The position numbers and the translations under genes were made by a program. A stretch of DNA of 64,000 bases. It comes from Bryobacterales bacterium. Its GTDB lineage: Bacteria; Acidobacteriota; Terriglobia; Bryobacterales; Bryobacteraceae. Shown here piece after piece: positions 15,699-23,442 of this stretch. The DNA is taken from positions 1 through 64,000 of the forward strand of contig JAEUQC010000115.1 of NCBI GenBank assembly GCA_016789905.1. Reading direction: 5' to 3'. Every line of letters begins with the position of its first letter. The first letter of the stretch is position 1. The notes below the pieces were generated by a model. The model had not been told where the DNA came from. It was given only the letters and a program-made list of their open reading frames with translations, and did not search any database.

Positions 15699-16609
15699 GC
15701 GGCAACCCGCCTCACGGCGAACGAAACGAGCGTCTTCAATAACAGCCGCACGCGTTCGCCTTTGCTAATGTAAGGCCGGGCCGTCAAGACGTCATATCCT
15801 CGCTGCTCGATTTTATCGAGGATATGCATGCCACCGCGCGAGAAAAGCGTGACGTCGAGCGCGAGGCGGCGATCCAGCATGGGCGGCAGGGCGAGGCCTT
15901 TTTCGAACAACGCACGTGCCACCTGGCAGGCCTCTTTCATTGCCGCGGCGAAATTCGGTGTGAAACGGCGAGCGTAGACATCGTCTACCGGCACGCCGTG
16001 GCGCGCCAGCAGATCGAGCGGGAGATAGACGCGGTCCTTCTCCAAATCGACGCTCACATCCTGCCAGAAATTAGCGAGTTGAAGAGCAGTACAGGTGGCG
16101 TCGCTTAGCTCATAGCGGATGGCGTCCCGGTACCCGCCCAGGCCAAGAACAAGGCGGCCGACAGGGTTCGCCGAGTTGACGCAGTAGGCGAACACTTCGT
16201 CCCAGTTGTTGTATCGGGTGACGGCCTGATCGTGTTCAAAGGCGGTGATGAGATTCGCGAATGGCTCGACGGGCAGACTGTGTTTTCGAACGGTGGGCCC
16301 GAGGGCCACAAAGACCGGATGGCAGGCTTCCCCGGAGTACATTCGGGAGAGTTCGCCTCGCCACCACTTGAGCAGACGGAGGCTTTCGGCGGTGTCGCCG
16401 ATTTCATCGCCCAGGTCATCAGCCCAGCGGCAGAAGGCGTAGACGTTGTAGAAGTCCTGATGGAGGTGCTTGGGCAGCAGGAAGCTGACAACGTGGAAAT
16501 TCTCGTAGTGCCCGGTGGCGATCCAACGGGTATAGGCGAGCGCGTCGGCCATGGGCCAGACGCGGCTCATGGCGTGCGGGTCCCGGACAAAGTCCTTGGG
16601 CGAGAGCAT
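15695..16609 (-). CDS. hpnC: Hydroxysqualene synthase HpnC
   Basis: 304 residues, squalene/phytoene synthase fold, HpnC branch: converts presqualene diphosphate to hydroxysqualene. The N-terminal GHYENFHVVSFLLPKHLHQD segment is typical of HpnC. Asp-rich motifs are FCRWADDLGDEIGD (about residues 60-73) and LANFWQDVSVDLEKDRVYLP (about 176-195). The ATG has AGGGGG ahead of it. It starts 8 bases after the zinc dehydrogenase and overlaps hpnD. The following step to squalene needs HpnE, which must be encoded elsewhere. Confidence 0.9.
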   Translation of the reverse strand: MLSPKDFVRDPHAMSRVWPMADALAYTRWIATGHYENFHVVSFLLPKHLHQDFYNVYAFCRWADDLGDEIGDTAESLRLLKWWRGELSRMYSGEACHPVFVALGPTVRKHSLPVEPFANLITAFEHDQAVTRYNNWDEVFAYCVNSANPVGRLVLGLGGYRDAIRYELSDATCTALQLANFWQDVSVDLEKDRVYLPLDLLARHGVPVDDVYARRFTPNFAAAMKEACQVARALFEKGLALPPMLDRRLALDVTLFSRGGMHILDKIEQRGYDVLTARPYISKGERVRLLLKTLVSFAVRRVAA

Positions 16610-16617
16610 TGCGCCCC

Positions 16618-17658
16618 CTAAGGAATGATGGCGGTCTTCAACCGGCCACTGGAGTTCATCAGGAGGCGGAGCACGTCCTTGAGACTAGAGAGCGGGGCCT
16701 GGTCGGTGACGAAATCACGGGCGCAAATCTGTCCATGGGCGACGGCTTCGAGTGCCTTCTTCACCAGACGGGGCGTGTGATGGAAGCTGGCCTTGCAGGT
16801 GAGTTCGGAATAGTGGAGGAGATTCGTGTCGAGTTCGACACGGGTCTCGTTCGGGCATCCGCCAAAGAAATTGACGGTGCCGCCTTTGCGCAACAGTTGA
16901 ACCGAGAGATTCCAAACCTCGGGCTTGCCGACGGCTTCGATGACAACATCGGCGCCACGGCCATCGGTGAGACCGCGGACGATGCCAACGGGGTCTTCGG
17001 TTTCCGGCAAACAGATGGTGTGCGCGGCGCCCATGCGGCGGGCATCGTTCAACTGGACCTCGCGGCGGGCGATGGCGATGACGCGGGCGCCCATCACCTT
17101 GGCCATACGAACAAACATGAGGCCGATGGGGCCAAGGCCAATGACAACGACGGTGTCGCCGGAGCGGACGTTCGATTCTTCCAAGCCGCGGAGCACGCAG
17201 GCCAGCGGTTCGGCGAGCGCGGCGTCCTGATAATCAACGTGAGCGGGAATGCGATACAGATTCTTTTGGACAATCCGGCCGGGAATGCGAATGAACTCGG
17301 CATAGGCGCCATTATTGAACAGCAGGTCTTCGCAGAGATTTTCCAGATCGCGTTTGCAGTAATAGCAATCGCCGCACGGCGCGGAATTGCCCGCAACCAC
17401 GCGGTCCCCAGTCCTGAAGCGGGTTACTTTTTCCCCCACAGTCACAATATCGCCGGCGAGTTCGTGCCCGAAAACAGCCGGGGGCACAATCATTCTGGCG
17501 TGATAGCCACGCCGGAAGACCTTGACGTCTGTCCCGCAAGTGAGCGCCGCTTTGACTCGCACCAACACATCGTGCGGCCCAATTTTAGGAACGGCCACCG
17601 ATTCGACTTTGACGTCTTCCTTGCCGTAGAGTACGGCGGCCTGCATTTGTTCTGTCAC
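16618..17658 (-). CDS. Zinc-dependent medium-chain alcohol dehydrogenase (hopanoid operon, second copy)
   Basis: 346 residues of the MDR superfamily. Catalytic zinc ligands lie in TCGTDVKVF and GHELAG. Structural zinc cysteines follow C-x2-C-x2-C-x7-C in CGDCYYCKRDLENLC (about residues 94-108). The Rossmann motif is VIGLGPIGLMFVRMAK. It resembles sorbitol/threonine dehydrogenases more than ethanol dehydrogenases. A GTG start overlaps the stop of the preceding dehydrogenase (GTGA). It ends 8 bases before hpnC, so it is translated with the hopanoid genes. Its substrate is unknown; the position suggests a hopanoid side-chain sugar or alditol. ATG at 17646 is an alternative start. Confidence 0.88.
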   Translation of the reverse strand: MTEQMQAAVLYGKEDVKVESVAVPKIGPHDVLVRVKAALTCGTDVKVFRRGYHARMIVPPAVFGHELAGDIVTVGEKVTRFRTGDRVVAGNSAPCGDCYYCKRDLENLCEDLLFNNGAYAEFIRIPGRIVQKNLYRIPAHVDYQDAALAEPLACVLRGLEESNVRSGDTVVVIGLGPIGLMFVRMAKVMGARVIAIARREVQLNDARRMGAAHTICLPETEDPVGIVRGLTDGRGADVVIEAVGKPEVWNLSVQLLRKGGTVNFFGGCPNETRVELDTNLLHYSELTCKASFHHTPRLVKKALEAVAHGQICARDFVTDQAPLSSLKDVLRLLMNSSGRLKTAIIP

Positions 17659-18737
17659 TGGTAGTTGCCCTGTGGCCTAACAACAATTTTCAAGGATTCC
17701 GCCGTCGGATGCAACGCCATATCAAAGCCCTTTGCAATTTCGTCCAGGCCAAAGCGATGGGTCACAAGCTCACCGACCGGTATGGCGCCGCTGAAAACCA
17801 GATCGGCAGAAACGCGCTGAAGGTCCACATCGGCACTGTAAGAACCAAAAATAATTCTCTCGCCCATACAGATGTCCTTGCCCGATAGCTCGATTCTCTC
17901 TTTATCGGACGTTTGGGCGAACAGAAGAATTTTCGCGCCGGCGCGGGTGGCGCGTATGGCCTGTTCAACAACACCGGGCGCGGAAACGGCGACGAAGACC
18001 ATATCGGCTCCGCGGCCATCGGTGAGAGCGGCGCATTCGGCGGCGAGGTCAACCGAGCGGGGGTCCAGCGCGCGTTCGGCGCCGAAGTGCTCACTGAGGG
18101 CGCGCCGCTCGGCCATCGTGTCGACACCGAGCGTGCGGATGCCCTTGTGCTTCAGCAGCATGGTAAAGATGAGACCGATGGGACCTTGGCCGATGACAAC
18201 CGCCAAGTCGCCGGGCTTGGGATCGGCCATCCAGACGGCCTTGACGCAGGTGTTGACCGGTTCAACGAAACTGGCGGTATCGAAGGGAACGCCGTCGGGA
18301 ATAATCTCCACACCGCGTTCGACGATCCAATCCATGATTCGGATGTACTGAGCAAAGCCGCCGCCGGCGGGTTCAAAGCCGGCGGTGATGCCCACCTTTT
18401 TGTAGACGGCGCATTGGGCGTAGAGGCGGCGTTCGCAATAGAAACAGGCGCCGCAGGGGATGTGATGGAAGGCGACGACGCGATCGCCCGGTTTGAACTT
18501 CGTCACGCCTGCGCCAACGGCGGCGACCACGCCGGCTGTTTCATGGCCGTAAATGCGGGGCGGGGGTAGCAGGTCATACTCGACCTTTTTCAGGTCGGTG
18601 TGGCAGATGCCGCAGGATTCGACGCGTACGAGGAGTTCGCCGGGGCCGATGGCGGGGACCGGGATCTCTTCGACGAGGACCTGGCTTTGGCCGCGGTACA
18701 CAGCGGCGCGCATGGTGGGGGAATTAGAATCGGGCAT
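17655..18737 (-). CDS. Zinc-dependent medium-chain alcohol dehydrogenase (hopanoid operon, first copy)
   Basis: 360 residues, MDR superfamily. Catalytic site SCGICHTDLKK and GHETAG; structural zinc CGACFYCERRLYAQC; cofactor motif VIGQGPIGLIFTMLLK. It differs clearly from its downstream neighbour, so this is a pair of paralogues rather than a recent duplication. The ATG at 18737 has GGAGAG eight bases ahead and overlaps the end of hpnG by 14 bases, which implies translational coupling to the nucleoside phosphorylase. A later ATG at 18713 lacks a ribosome site. The role is inferred: oxidoreduction of the ribosyl/polyol side chain of hopanoids. Confidence 0.88.
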   Translation of the reverse strand: MPDSNSPTMRAAVYRGQSQVLVEEIPVPAIGPGELLVRVESCGICHTDLKKVEYDLLPPPRIYGHETAGVVAAVGAGVTKFKPGDRVVAFHHIPCGACFYCERRLYAQCAVYKKVGITAGFEPAGGGFAQYIRIMDWIVERGVEIIPDGVPFDTASFVEPVNTCVKAVWMADPKPGDLAVVIGQGPIGLIFTMLLKHKGIRTLGVDTMAERRALSEHFGAERALDPRSVDLAAECAALTDGRGADMVFVAVSAPGVVEQAIRATRAGAKILLFAQTSDKERIELSGKDICMGERIIFGSYSADVDLQRVSADLVFSGAIPVGELVTHRFGLDEIAKGFDMALHPTAESLKIVVRPQGNYQ

Positions 18738-19413
18738 GAGCGAGGAACTCTCCTAGGATCTCAGATGCGGCCCGCCCGCGGGAGGCGAGGCGGAATAGGT
18801 CGGGCATGTATTGGAACGGGTGGGCGCAGGCGGCGAGGGCGATGCGGGGGATTTGGAAGCGGCCGGCGGGGTCGCGGAATTGGTTGAAATCGAGCGAAAA
18901 CTGCTCGTGGGCCTGGTCGCTGACGATTTTGATGGCGTGGAAGGGGATGCCGTTTTCCGCGGCGAATTGGGCGATGGGGGCGGCCTCCATTTCGACGATG
19001 TCGAGGCCTTTTTCGGCCCAGGCTTGCTTTTCGGCGGGGTGGCCGAGGAATTTGTCGACAGAGAGGAGTTTGACAGGCTGGGCACCGGGAAAGGGGCAGG
19101 CGGGCCAGGTGGTGGCGCCGTCGGTGACTTCGGTTGCGGTGCAGATGTCTTTCAGCTTCAGACTTGGCTGGAGGGCGCCGCAGAGGCCGATGCTGAGAAT
19201 GGTGTCAAATGGGCCGGCGTTTTCGAGGGCGGTGTGAAGGGCCTGGCGTGAGAGGCGGGGGCCGGGGCCATTGGCGACGAGGTAAAGCGCTGTGCCATTC
19301 GATTCGGCGCGGTGGGCATGGGCGATGGGCCAGGAGAGCTTGGTCCGGCCGGCACAGCGGGTGAGCCAGGGAGCGATTTCGAGGGCTTCAGCGGCGATGG
19401 CGAGGATCTTCAT
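18724..19413 (-). CDS. hpnG: HpnG-like adenosylhopane nucleoside phosphorylase
   Basis: 229 residues of the MTAN/nucleoside phosphorylase fold. MKILAIAAEALEIAPWL begins at the ATG used. ILSIGLCGALQPSLKLKDIC is the purine phosphorylase core, IVEMEAAPIAQFAAENGIPF carries the substrate-binding E-M-E, and IVSDQAHEQ has the catalytic Asp region. HpnG releases adenine from adenosylhopane to give ribosylhopane (or its phosphate). Its place between hpnA and the dehydrogenases supports this over a general MTA/SAH nucleosidase. Separated from hpnA by 70 bases holding a REP-like palindrome. Confidence 0.82.
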   Translation of the reverse strand: MKILAIAAEALEIAPWLTRCAGRTKLSWPIAHAHRAESNGTALYLVANGPGPRLSRQALHTALENAGPFDTILSIGLCGALQPSLKLKDICTATEVTDGATTWPACPFPGAQPVKLLSVDKFLGHPAEKQAWAEKGLDIVEMEAAPIAQFAAENGIPFHAIKIVSDQAHEQFSLDFNQFRDPAGRFQIPRIALAACAHPFQYMPDLFRLASRGRAASEILGEFLAHARF

Positions 19414-19426
19414 CGATGGAAAGATT

Positions 19427-19449
19427 AAATTGGTGCCAGGCACCTATTT
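19427..19449. repeat. Imperfect REP-like palindrome between hpnA and hpnG
   Basis: AAATTGGTGCC (19427-19437) faces GGCACCTATTT (19439-19449), 11-base arms with one mismatch around a single base. It is the same family as the copies at 14609, 14814 and 19502, including the upstream GATTA. It lies 13 bases beyond the hpnG start codon on the upstream side, so it sits in the hpnG ribosome-loading region. Confidence 0.7.
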
Positions 19450-19483
19450 CTTGGGGTGATTGTTTTCAGAGGGTTAACGGATG

Positions 19484-20479
19484 TTAGCGGCCCGAAAGAT
19501 TAAATTGGTGCCTGGCACCAATTTTGAGCCAGGTGACGGCTTGGGCTAGGGCGGTGGCGGCGGGGGCGGGCGTGTAGCCGAGTTCCTTCGTGGCCTTGGC
19601 GTGCGTTACCCACATTTTCTTCTTTGCCATTTTCACGCCCTCCATCGGCGCCCTCGGCGGCTTGCCCGTCCACTTCGCAATCAGTCCGCCCACTGCGGCC
19701 GCCGTCCAGGCTACACCGTATGGGATCTGTATCTTTGGGGCCCTGACGCCGCTCTGCCGCTCCAGTTCGGCGAATATCTGCTGCAACGTCAGGTTTTCGC
19801 CGCCAAGGATATACCGCTCGCCCACACGGCCCTTTTGACATGCCAACAGGTGGCCCTTGGCCACGTCGCGCACGTCCACAATGTTCAGGCCGGTGTCAAG
19901 ATAAGCAGGCATGGCGCCTCGCAGAAAATCCACGATCGTCTGGCCCGTTGGCGTTGGCTTGAAGTCATGGTCCCCCACCGGCGCCGTCGGATTCACGATT
20001 ACGACCGGCAACCCTTTTTCGGCAAACTCGATCGCGACCTTTTCGGCCAGAAATTTTGACCGCTTGTAGTGGCCGGACATCTCCGCCAAGGAAACCGGCG
20101 TGGTCTCGTCGCCAAGGCCGCCTTCCACAAACCCGATGCAGCCGACCGTGCTCGTGTAGACGACCCGTTCGACCCCCGCTTCCTTCGCGGCTTCCAACAG
20201 ATGACGGGTTCCTTCGACGTTCGATTGATAGAGTTCGGCCGGGTTGGGCGACCAGAGGCGATAGTCGGCGGCAACGTGGTAGACAACACCGCAGCCATCG
20301 ACGGCGCGCTCCAGACTGGCCCGGTCGTTCAAATCCGCCTGGACGACCTCGACATCCAGTTCCGGCACGGGATGACGGCCGCGGGTCATGGCGCGGACGC
20401 GCTGACCGGATTCGGCCAGTTCGCGCGCGACGTGCCAGCCGACGAATCCGGAGGCTCCAGTTACCAGCGCGGGACGCAC
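19484..20479 (-). CDS. hpnA: Hopanoid-associated sugar epimerase HpnA
   Basis: 331 residues of the extended SDR/NAD-dependent epimerase family. N-terminal VTGASGFVGWHVARELAESG, YHVAADYRLW typical of HpnA, active-site Tyr-Lys in SGHYKRSKFLAE. HpnA is conserved in hopanoid clusters; its exact step is not settled. GTG start, 3 bases after shc. The last 13 residues (KIGARHQFNLSGR) are encoded by a REP-like palindrome at 19502-19524 and its flank, so the natural C-terminus seems to have been replaced or extended by the element. Confidence 0.9.
   Translation of the reverse strand: MRPALVTGASGFVGWHVARELAESGQRVRAMTRGRHPVPELDVEVVQADLNDRASLERAVDGCGVVYHVAADYRLWSPNPAELYQSNVEGTRHLLEAAKEAGVERVVYTSTVGCIGFVEGGLGDETTPVSLAEMSGHYKRSKFLAEKVAIEFAEKGLPVVIVNPTAPVGDHDFKPTPTGQTIVDFLRGAMPAYLDTGLNIVDVRDVAKGHLLACQKGRVGERYILGGENLTLQQIFAELERQSGVRAPKIQIPYGVAWTAAAVGGLIAKWTGKPPRAPMEGVKMAKKKMWVTHAKATKELGYTPAPAATALAQAVTWLKIGARHQFNLSGR
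19502..19524. repeat. REP-like palindrome inside the hpnA 3' coding end
   Basis: AAATTGGTGCC (19502-19512) and GGCACCAATTT (19514-19524) are perfect 11-base arms around one base. The element is translated as KIGARHQFN in the hpnA frame. It lies 53 bases from the imperfect copy at 19427, in the same orientation. Confidence 0.85.
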
Positions 20480-20482
20480 GGA

Positions 20483-22405
20483 CTAGCTTTCCTGAAGCCG
20501 CGCCTTGCGATAGGTGGCAAGCGCGAGCAGGGGGAACGAGTTCCGGTACATGTGGTAGTTCAGATAGAACACGCGCGGGAAGCCGGTGCCGGTGGCCTGC
20601 GGCTCGTCCCAGGTGCCATCCGGGCGCTGGGTGCGAGTCAGGTACTCGGCGGCGCGGTCGATGCTTTCACTGCGCGTGTCGCCACTAGCAAGCAAGCCTA
20701 GAAGGGCCCAGGCCGTTTGCGAAGGGGTGGAGACCGCATTGACGTAAATGCCTTGCGTGTAACTTTCCGGACTCTCGCCCCAGCCGCCGTCGGCATTTTG
20801 AATGGCGCGGAGCCATTCACTGGCGCGGAGAATGTGGACTTCGAGTTCGCTTTCGCCAGCGGCGCGAAGGCCGCGAATGGCAAGAAATGTCCCGTAAATG
20901 TAATCGACACCCCAGCGTCCGTACCAACTGCCATCGGCCTCCTGGGCGCGAATGAGATATTCAACGCCGCGCTTCATGGCCGGATGGTCCGAGGGCACAC
21001 CGTGAAGCGCCATCGCCTCCAGAACCCGCCCGCTGATGTCCGGACAGGTGGGATCGAGCATGGCGTTGTGGTCGGCAAATGGCACGTTGCTCAGCACGGG
21101 CCAGTTGTTATCGACATCGAAGGCGGCCCAGCCGCCGTCTTTCGCCTGCATGGCGATCAGCCAGTCGAGCGCGCGTTTAATGGTGGCCTGCTGCGCCTCG
21201 GTTTTCGTGCCCTTGGCGAAGGCCAGGGCGATCATCACCATTCCGGTATCGTCGATATCGGGGTAGTATTCGTTAGCGAACTCGAAATACCAGCCGGAGG
21301 GTTCGGTGTTGGGCCGGTGGATGCTCCAATCACCCTTTTTGCGAACCTCCTTGCTGACGAGCCAATCGGCGGCGCGGGCGAGTTGAGCCGATGGCGCCGT
21401 GCCGGCTTCGGCTAAGGCGTGAGCGGCGATGGCCGTGTCCCAGACGACGGAAAAGCAGGGCTGGAAATAGAATTTTTCGCCATCGTCCACCATGAGGTTG
21501 AGGAACTGCTGTTCGGCCTCATCGCGGTCCGGGTGGCCGGGCTGGCAGCCCAGCAGATCCAGCGCCATGATGGTATACATCATGGGCGGATAGATGGCGG
21601 CAAGACCGTCGGTGTAGCGGGTACGCTCGAGAACCCACTCTTTGCAGGCGGCGATGGCCTTGGCGCGAATGGCGCCGCTGCCGTAGCGTTCCCAGAGTTT
21701 GCAGGCCTTGTCGACGCCGAGGAAAAACGACTTCCAGGAAAACCAGCTATCGGGACAAGGGAACGCTTTGGAGACGCCGGGGAGGTAGAGTTCATCGAGG
21801 GTAAAGCCGGCAGGAGCGGGACGGCCCGGGTTGAGGGCCTGCACGATGGCGAGCGGAACGACGATGGCGCGGGCCCAGGCACTCATGTGATAGAGCACGC
21901 GGCCCATTAGGATCATCTCCGGCGGCACGCTGGGAACATGTTCGGCGGGAAAAAGATTGAACAGGCTGAGATTGATGCGGACGTAGCTATTGCAGGCCTG
22001 CAATCCGCCATGGGCTAGAATACACTCGCGGAGACGGGCGAGCGCGGGGCCGTTGGGATCGATGCCAGCTAACTTCAGCGCGAAGTAGGCTTTTACGGAG
22101 GCGCTGACATCCGACGGTCCGCCGGGGTAGATGTTGAACCCGCCATCGTCGCACTGGCGGGCGAGAATGGAAGCAACCGCACGGTCCACCTGGATCCGTG
22201 TGGGCGGATTCCAGTCCGCGCCGTCCGGAGGGAAAAGCCAAAGCTGCAACAGGATGTAATCCGACTCAAGCGTAGTGTCGGCGGTGAGTTCGCCCCACCA
22301 ATAACCCTTTTCGCTTTGTTGGGCCAGTAGCCACTCCGACGCCCGTGCGATGGTCTGGGCGACGCTAGCGGCCACCGAGTCTGTCATTTGCAAACTCGGA
22401 CTCAT
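20483..22405 (-). CDS. shc: Squalene-hopene cyclase
   Basis: 640 residues; cyclises squalene to hopene/hopanol at the membrane surface. The catalytic DXDD acid motif is DIDDT, within EYYPDIDDTGMVMIALAF (about residues 383-387). QW motifs of the beta/alpha-barrel are repeated throughout (for example KGYWWGELTADTTLESDY near the N-terminus, AKDGGWAAFDVDNNWPVL, and GGWGESPESY near the C-terminus). Length matches bacterial SHC (630-680). The start is 2 bases after the ispH stop. Second hopanoid gene in an isoprenoid-to-hopanoid order. Confidence 0.97.
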   Translation of the reverse strand: MSPSLQMTDSVAASVAQTIARASEWLLAQQSEKGYWWGELTADTTLESDYILLQLWLFPPDGADWNPPTRIQVDRAVASILARQCDDGGFNIYPGGPSDVSASVKAYFALKLAGIDPNGPALARLRECILAHGGLQACNSYVRINLSLFNLFPAEHVPSVPPEMILMGRVLYHMSAWARAIVVPLAIVQALNPGRPAPAGFTLDELYLPGVSKAFPCPDSWFSWKSFFLGVDKACKLWERYGSGAIRAKAIAACKEWVLERTRYTDGLAAIYPPMMYTIMALDLLGCQPGHPDRDEAEQQFLNLMVDDGEKFYFQPCFSVVWDTAIAAHALAEAGTAPSAQLARAADWLVSKEVRKKGDWSIHRPNTEPSGWYFEFANEYYPDIDDTGMVMIALAFAKGTKTEAQQATIKRALDWLIAMQAKDGGWAAFDVDNNWPVLSNVPFADHNAMLDPTCPDISGRVLEAMALHGVPSDHPAMKRGVEYLIRAQEADGSWYGRWGVDYIYGTFLAIRGLRAAGESELEVHILRASEWLRAIQNADGGWGESPESYTQGIYVNAVSTPSQTAWALLGLLASGDTRSESIDRAAEYLTRTQRPDGTWDEPQATGTGFPRVFYLNYHMYRNSFPLLALATYRKARLQES

Positions 22406-22407
22406 TT

Positions 22408-23409
22408 CTAGACTGTAGGACTGATCTGCGTCAACCGCGACGCGTTCAACTCTGGGGGCAAGGAAAAGCGGACATCTTCCTCTTTCACTTCCAGCGTTTC
22501 CAGGGTACCGTATCCGTTGGCGCGAAGGAAGTCGATGAGACGTTCGACGAGATGTTCCGGCGCTGAGGCGCCAGCGGTGATGGAAACGGTGTTCACACCG
22601 TCAAACCACTCGGTTTTGACGTCGTTTTCATCGTCGACGAGATAGGCCGGGCGGCCTTCTTTGCGGCAGACCTCCACAAGGCGCTGCGAATTTGACGAGT
22701 TGCGGGAACCAACGACAAGCAGGAGATCCGTCAGCGGGGCAACAGCCTTCACGGCCACCTGCCGGTTCTCCGTGGCATAGCAGATGTCCTGCGAATGGGG
22801 ACCTTCGACCTGCGGAAAACGCTCGCGCAGACGCTTGACGATGTGGCTGGTTTCGTCCAGGCTAAGCGTGGTCTGCGTCAGGTAGGCCATCTTCGATTCG
22901 TCGGCAATGACGAGTTTGTCGACATCCTCTACGGTCTGCACCAGGATCATCGCGTCCGGCGCTTCGCCGAGAGTTCCGATGACTTCATCGTGATTTTCGT
23001 GGCCGATGAGGATGATGGTGTATCCCTTGCGGGCGAACTTGACGGCTTCCAGATGCACCTTGGTGACAAGCGGACACGTGGCGTCAATCACATTCAAGTT
23101 GAGCGCCTTGGCCTGCGTGCGAACGGCGGGGGAGACGCCGTGGGCGCTGAAGATCACACGCGCGCCGGACGGAGCCTCTTCGAGTTCTTCGACGAAGATC
23201 GCTCCCAGGTCTCGCAGCTCATCCACCACATGTTTGTTGTGGACAATTTCCTTTCGCACATAGATCGGCGCGCCGTAGGTTTCGAGCGCGATCTTGACGA
23301 CATCAATCGCCCGGACAACCCCCGCGCAAAAGCCGCGCGGTGTGAGCAGGACGATCTTCTTCTGCCCGACGGTCTGTTCTTCCATCAAGGCTGCTGTGCC
23401 AGAATCCAT
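22408..23409 (-). CDS. ispH: 4-hydroxy-3-methylbut-2-enyl diphosphate reductase
   Basis: 333 residues; the last enzyme of the MEP pathway, making IPP and DMAPP. Three Fe-S cysteines are in RGFCAGVVRAID (N-terminal), IDATCPLVTKVHLE and SQDICYATENRQ. Active-site residues are in SAHGVSP, GHENHDEVIG and the SSNSQRL phosphate loop. The first residues (MDSGTAALMEEQTVGQK) precede the fold and may be optional. GAGAGGGA precedes the ATG. It lies 33 bases after waaA-lpxK and directly before shc, coupling precursor supply with hopanoid synthesis. Confidence 0.96.
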   Translation of the reverse strand: MDSGTAALMEEQTVGQKKIVLLTPRGFCAGVVRAIDVVKIALETYGAPIYVRKEIVHNKHVVDELRDLGAIFVEELEEAPSGARVIFSAHGVSPAVRTQAKALNLNVIDATCPLVTKVHLEAVKFARKGYTIILIGHENHDEVIGTLGEAPDAMILVQTVEDVDKLVIADESKMAYLTQTTLSLDETSHIVKRLRERFPQVEGPHSQDICYATENRQVAVKAVAPLTDLLLVVGSRNSSNSQRLVEVCRKEGRPAYLVDDENDVKTEWFDGVNTVSITAGASAPEHLVERLIDFLRANGYGTLETLEVKEEDVRFSLPPELNASRLTQISPTV

Positions 23410-23442
23410 AGTTCCCTCTCATTATAGCAACCTCAAATGGTC

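Noticed and set aside
23421..23426. Perfect TATAAT on the - strand just before ispH as an ispH promoter
   Set aside because: It lies only about 11 bases from the start codon, so the transcript would begin inside the Shine-Dalgarno, and no -35 is at the correct distance.
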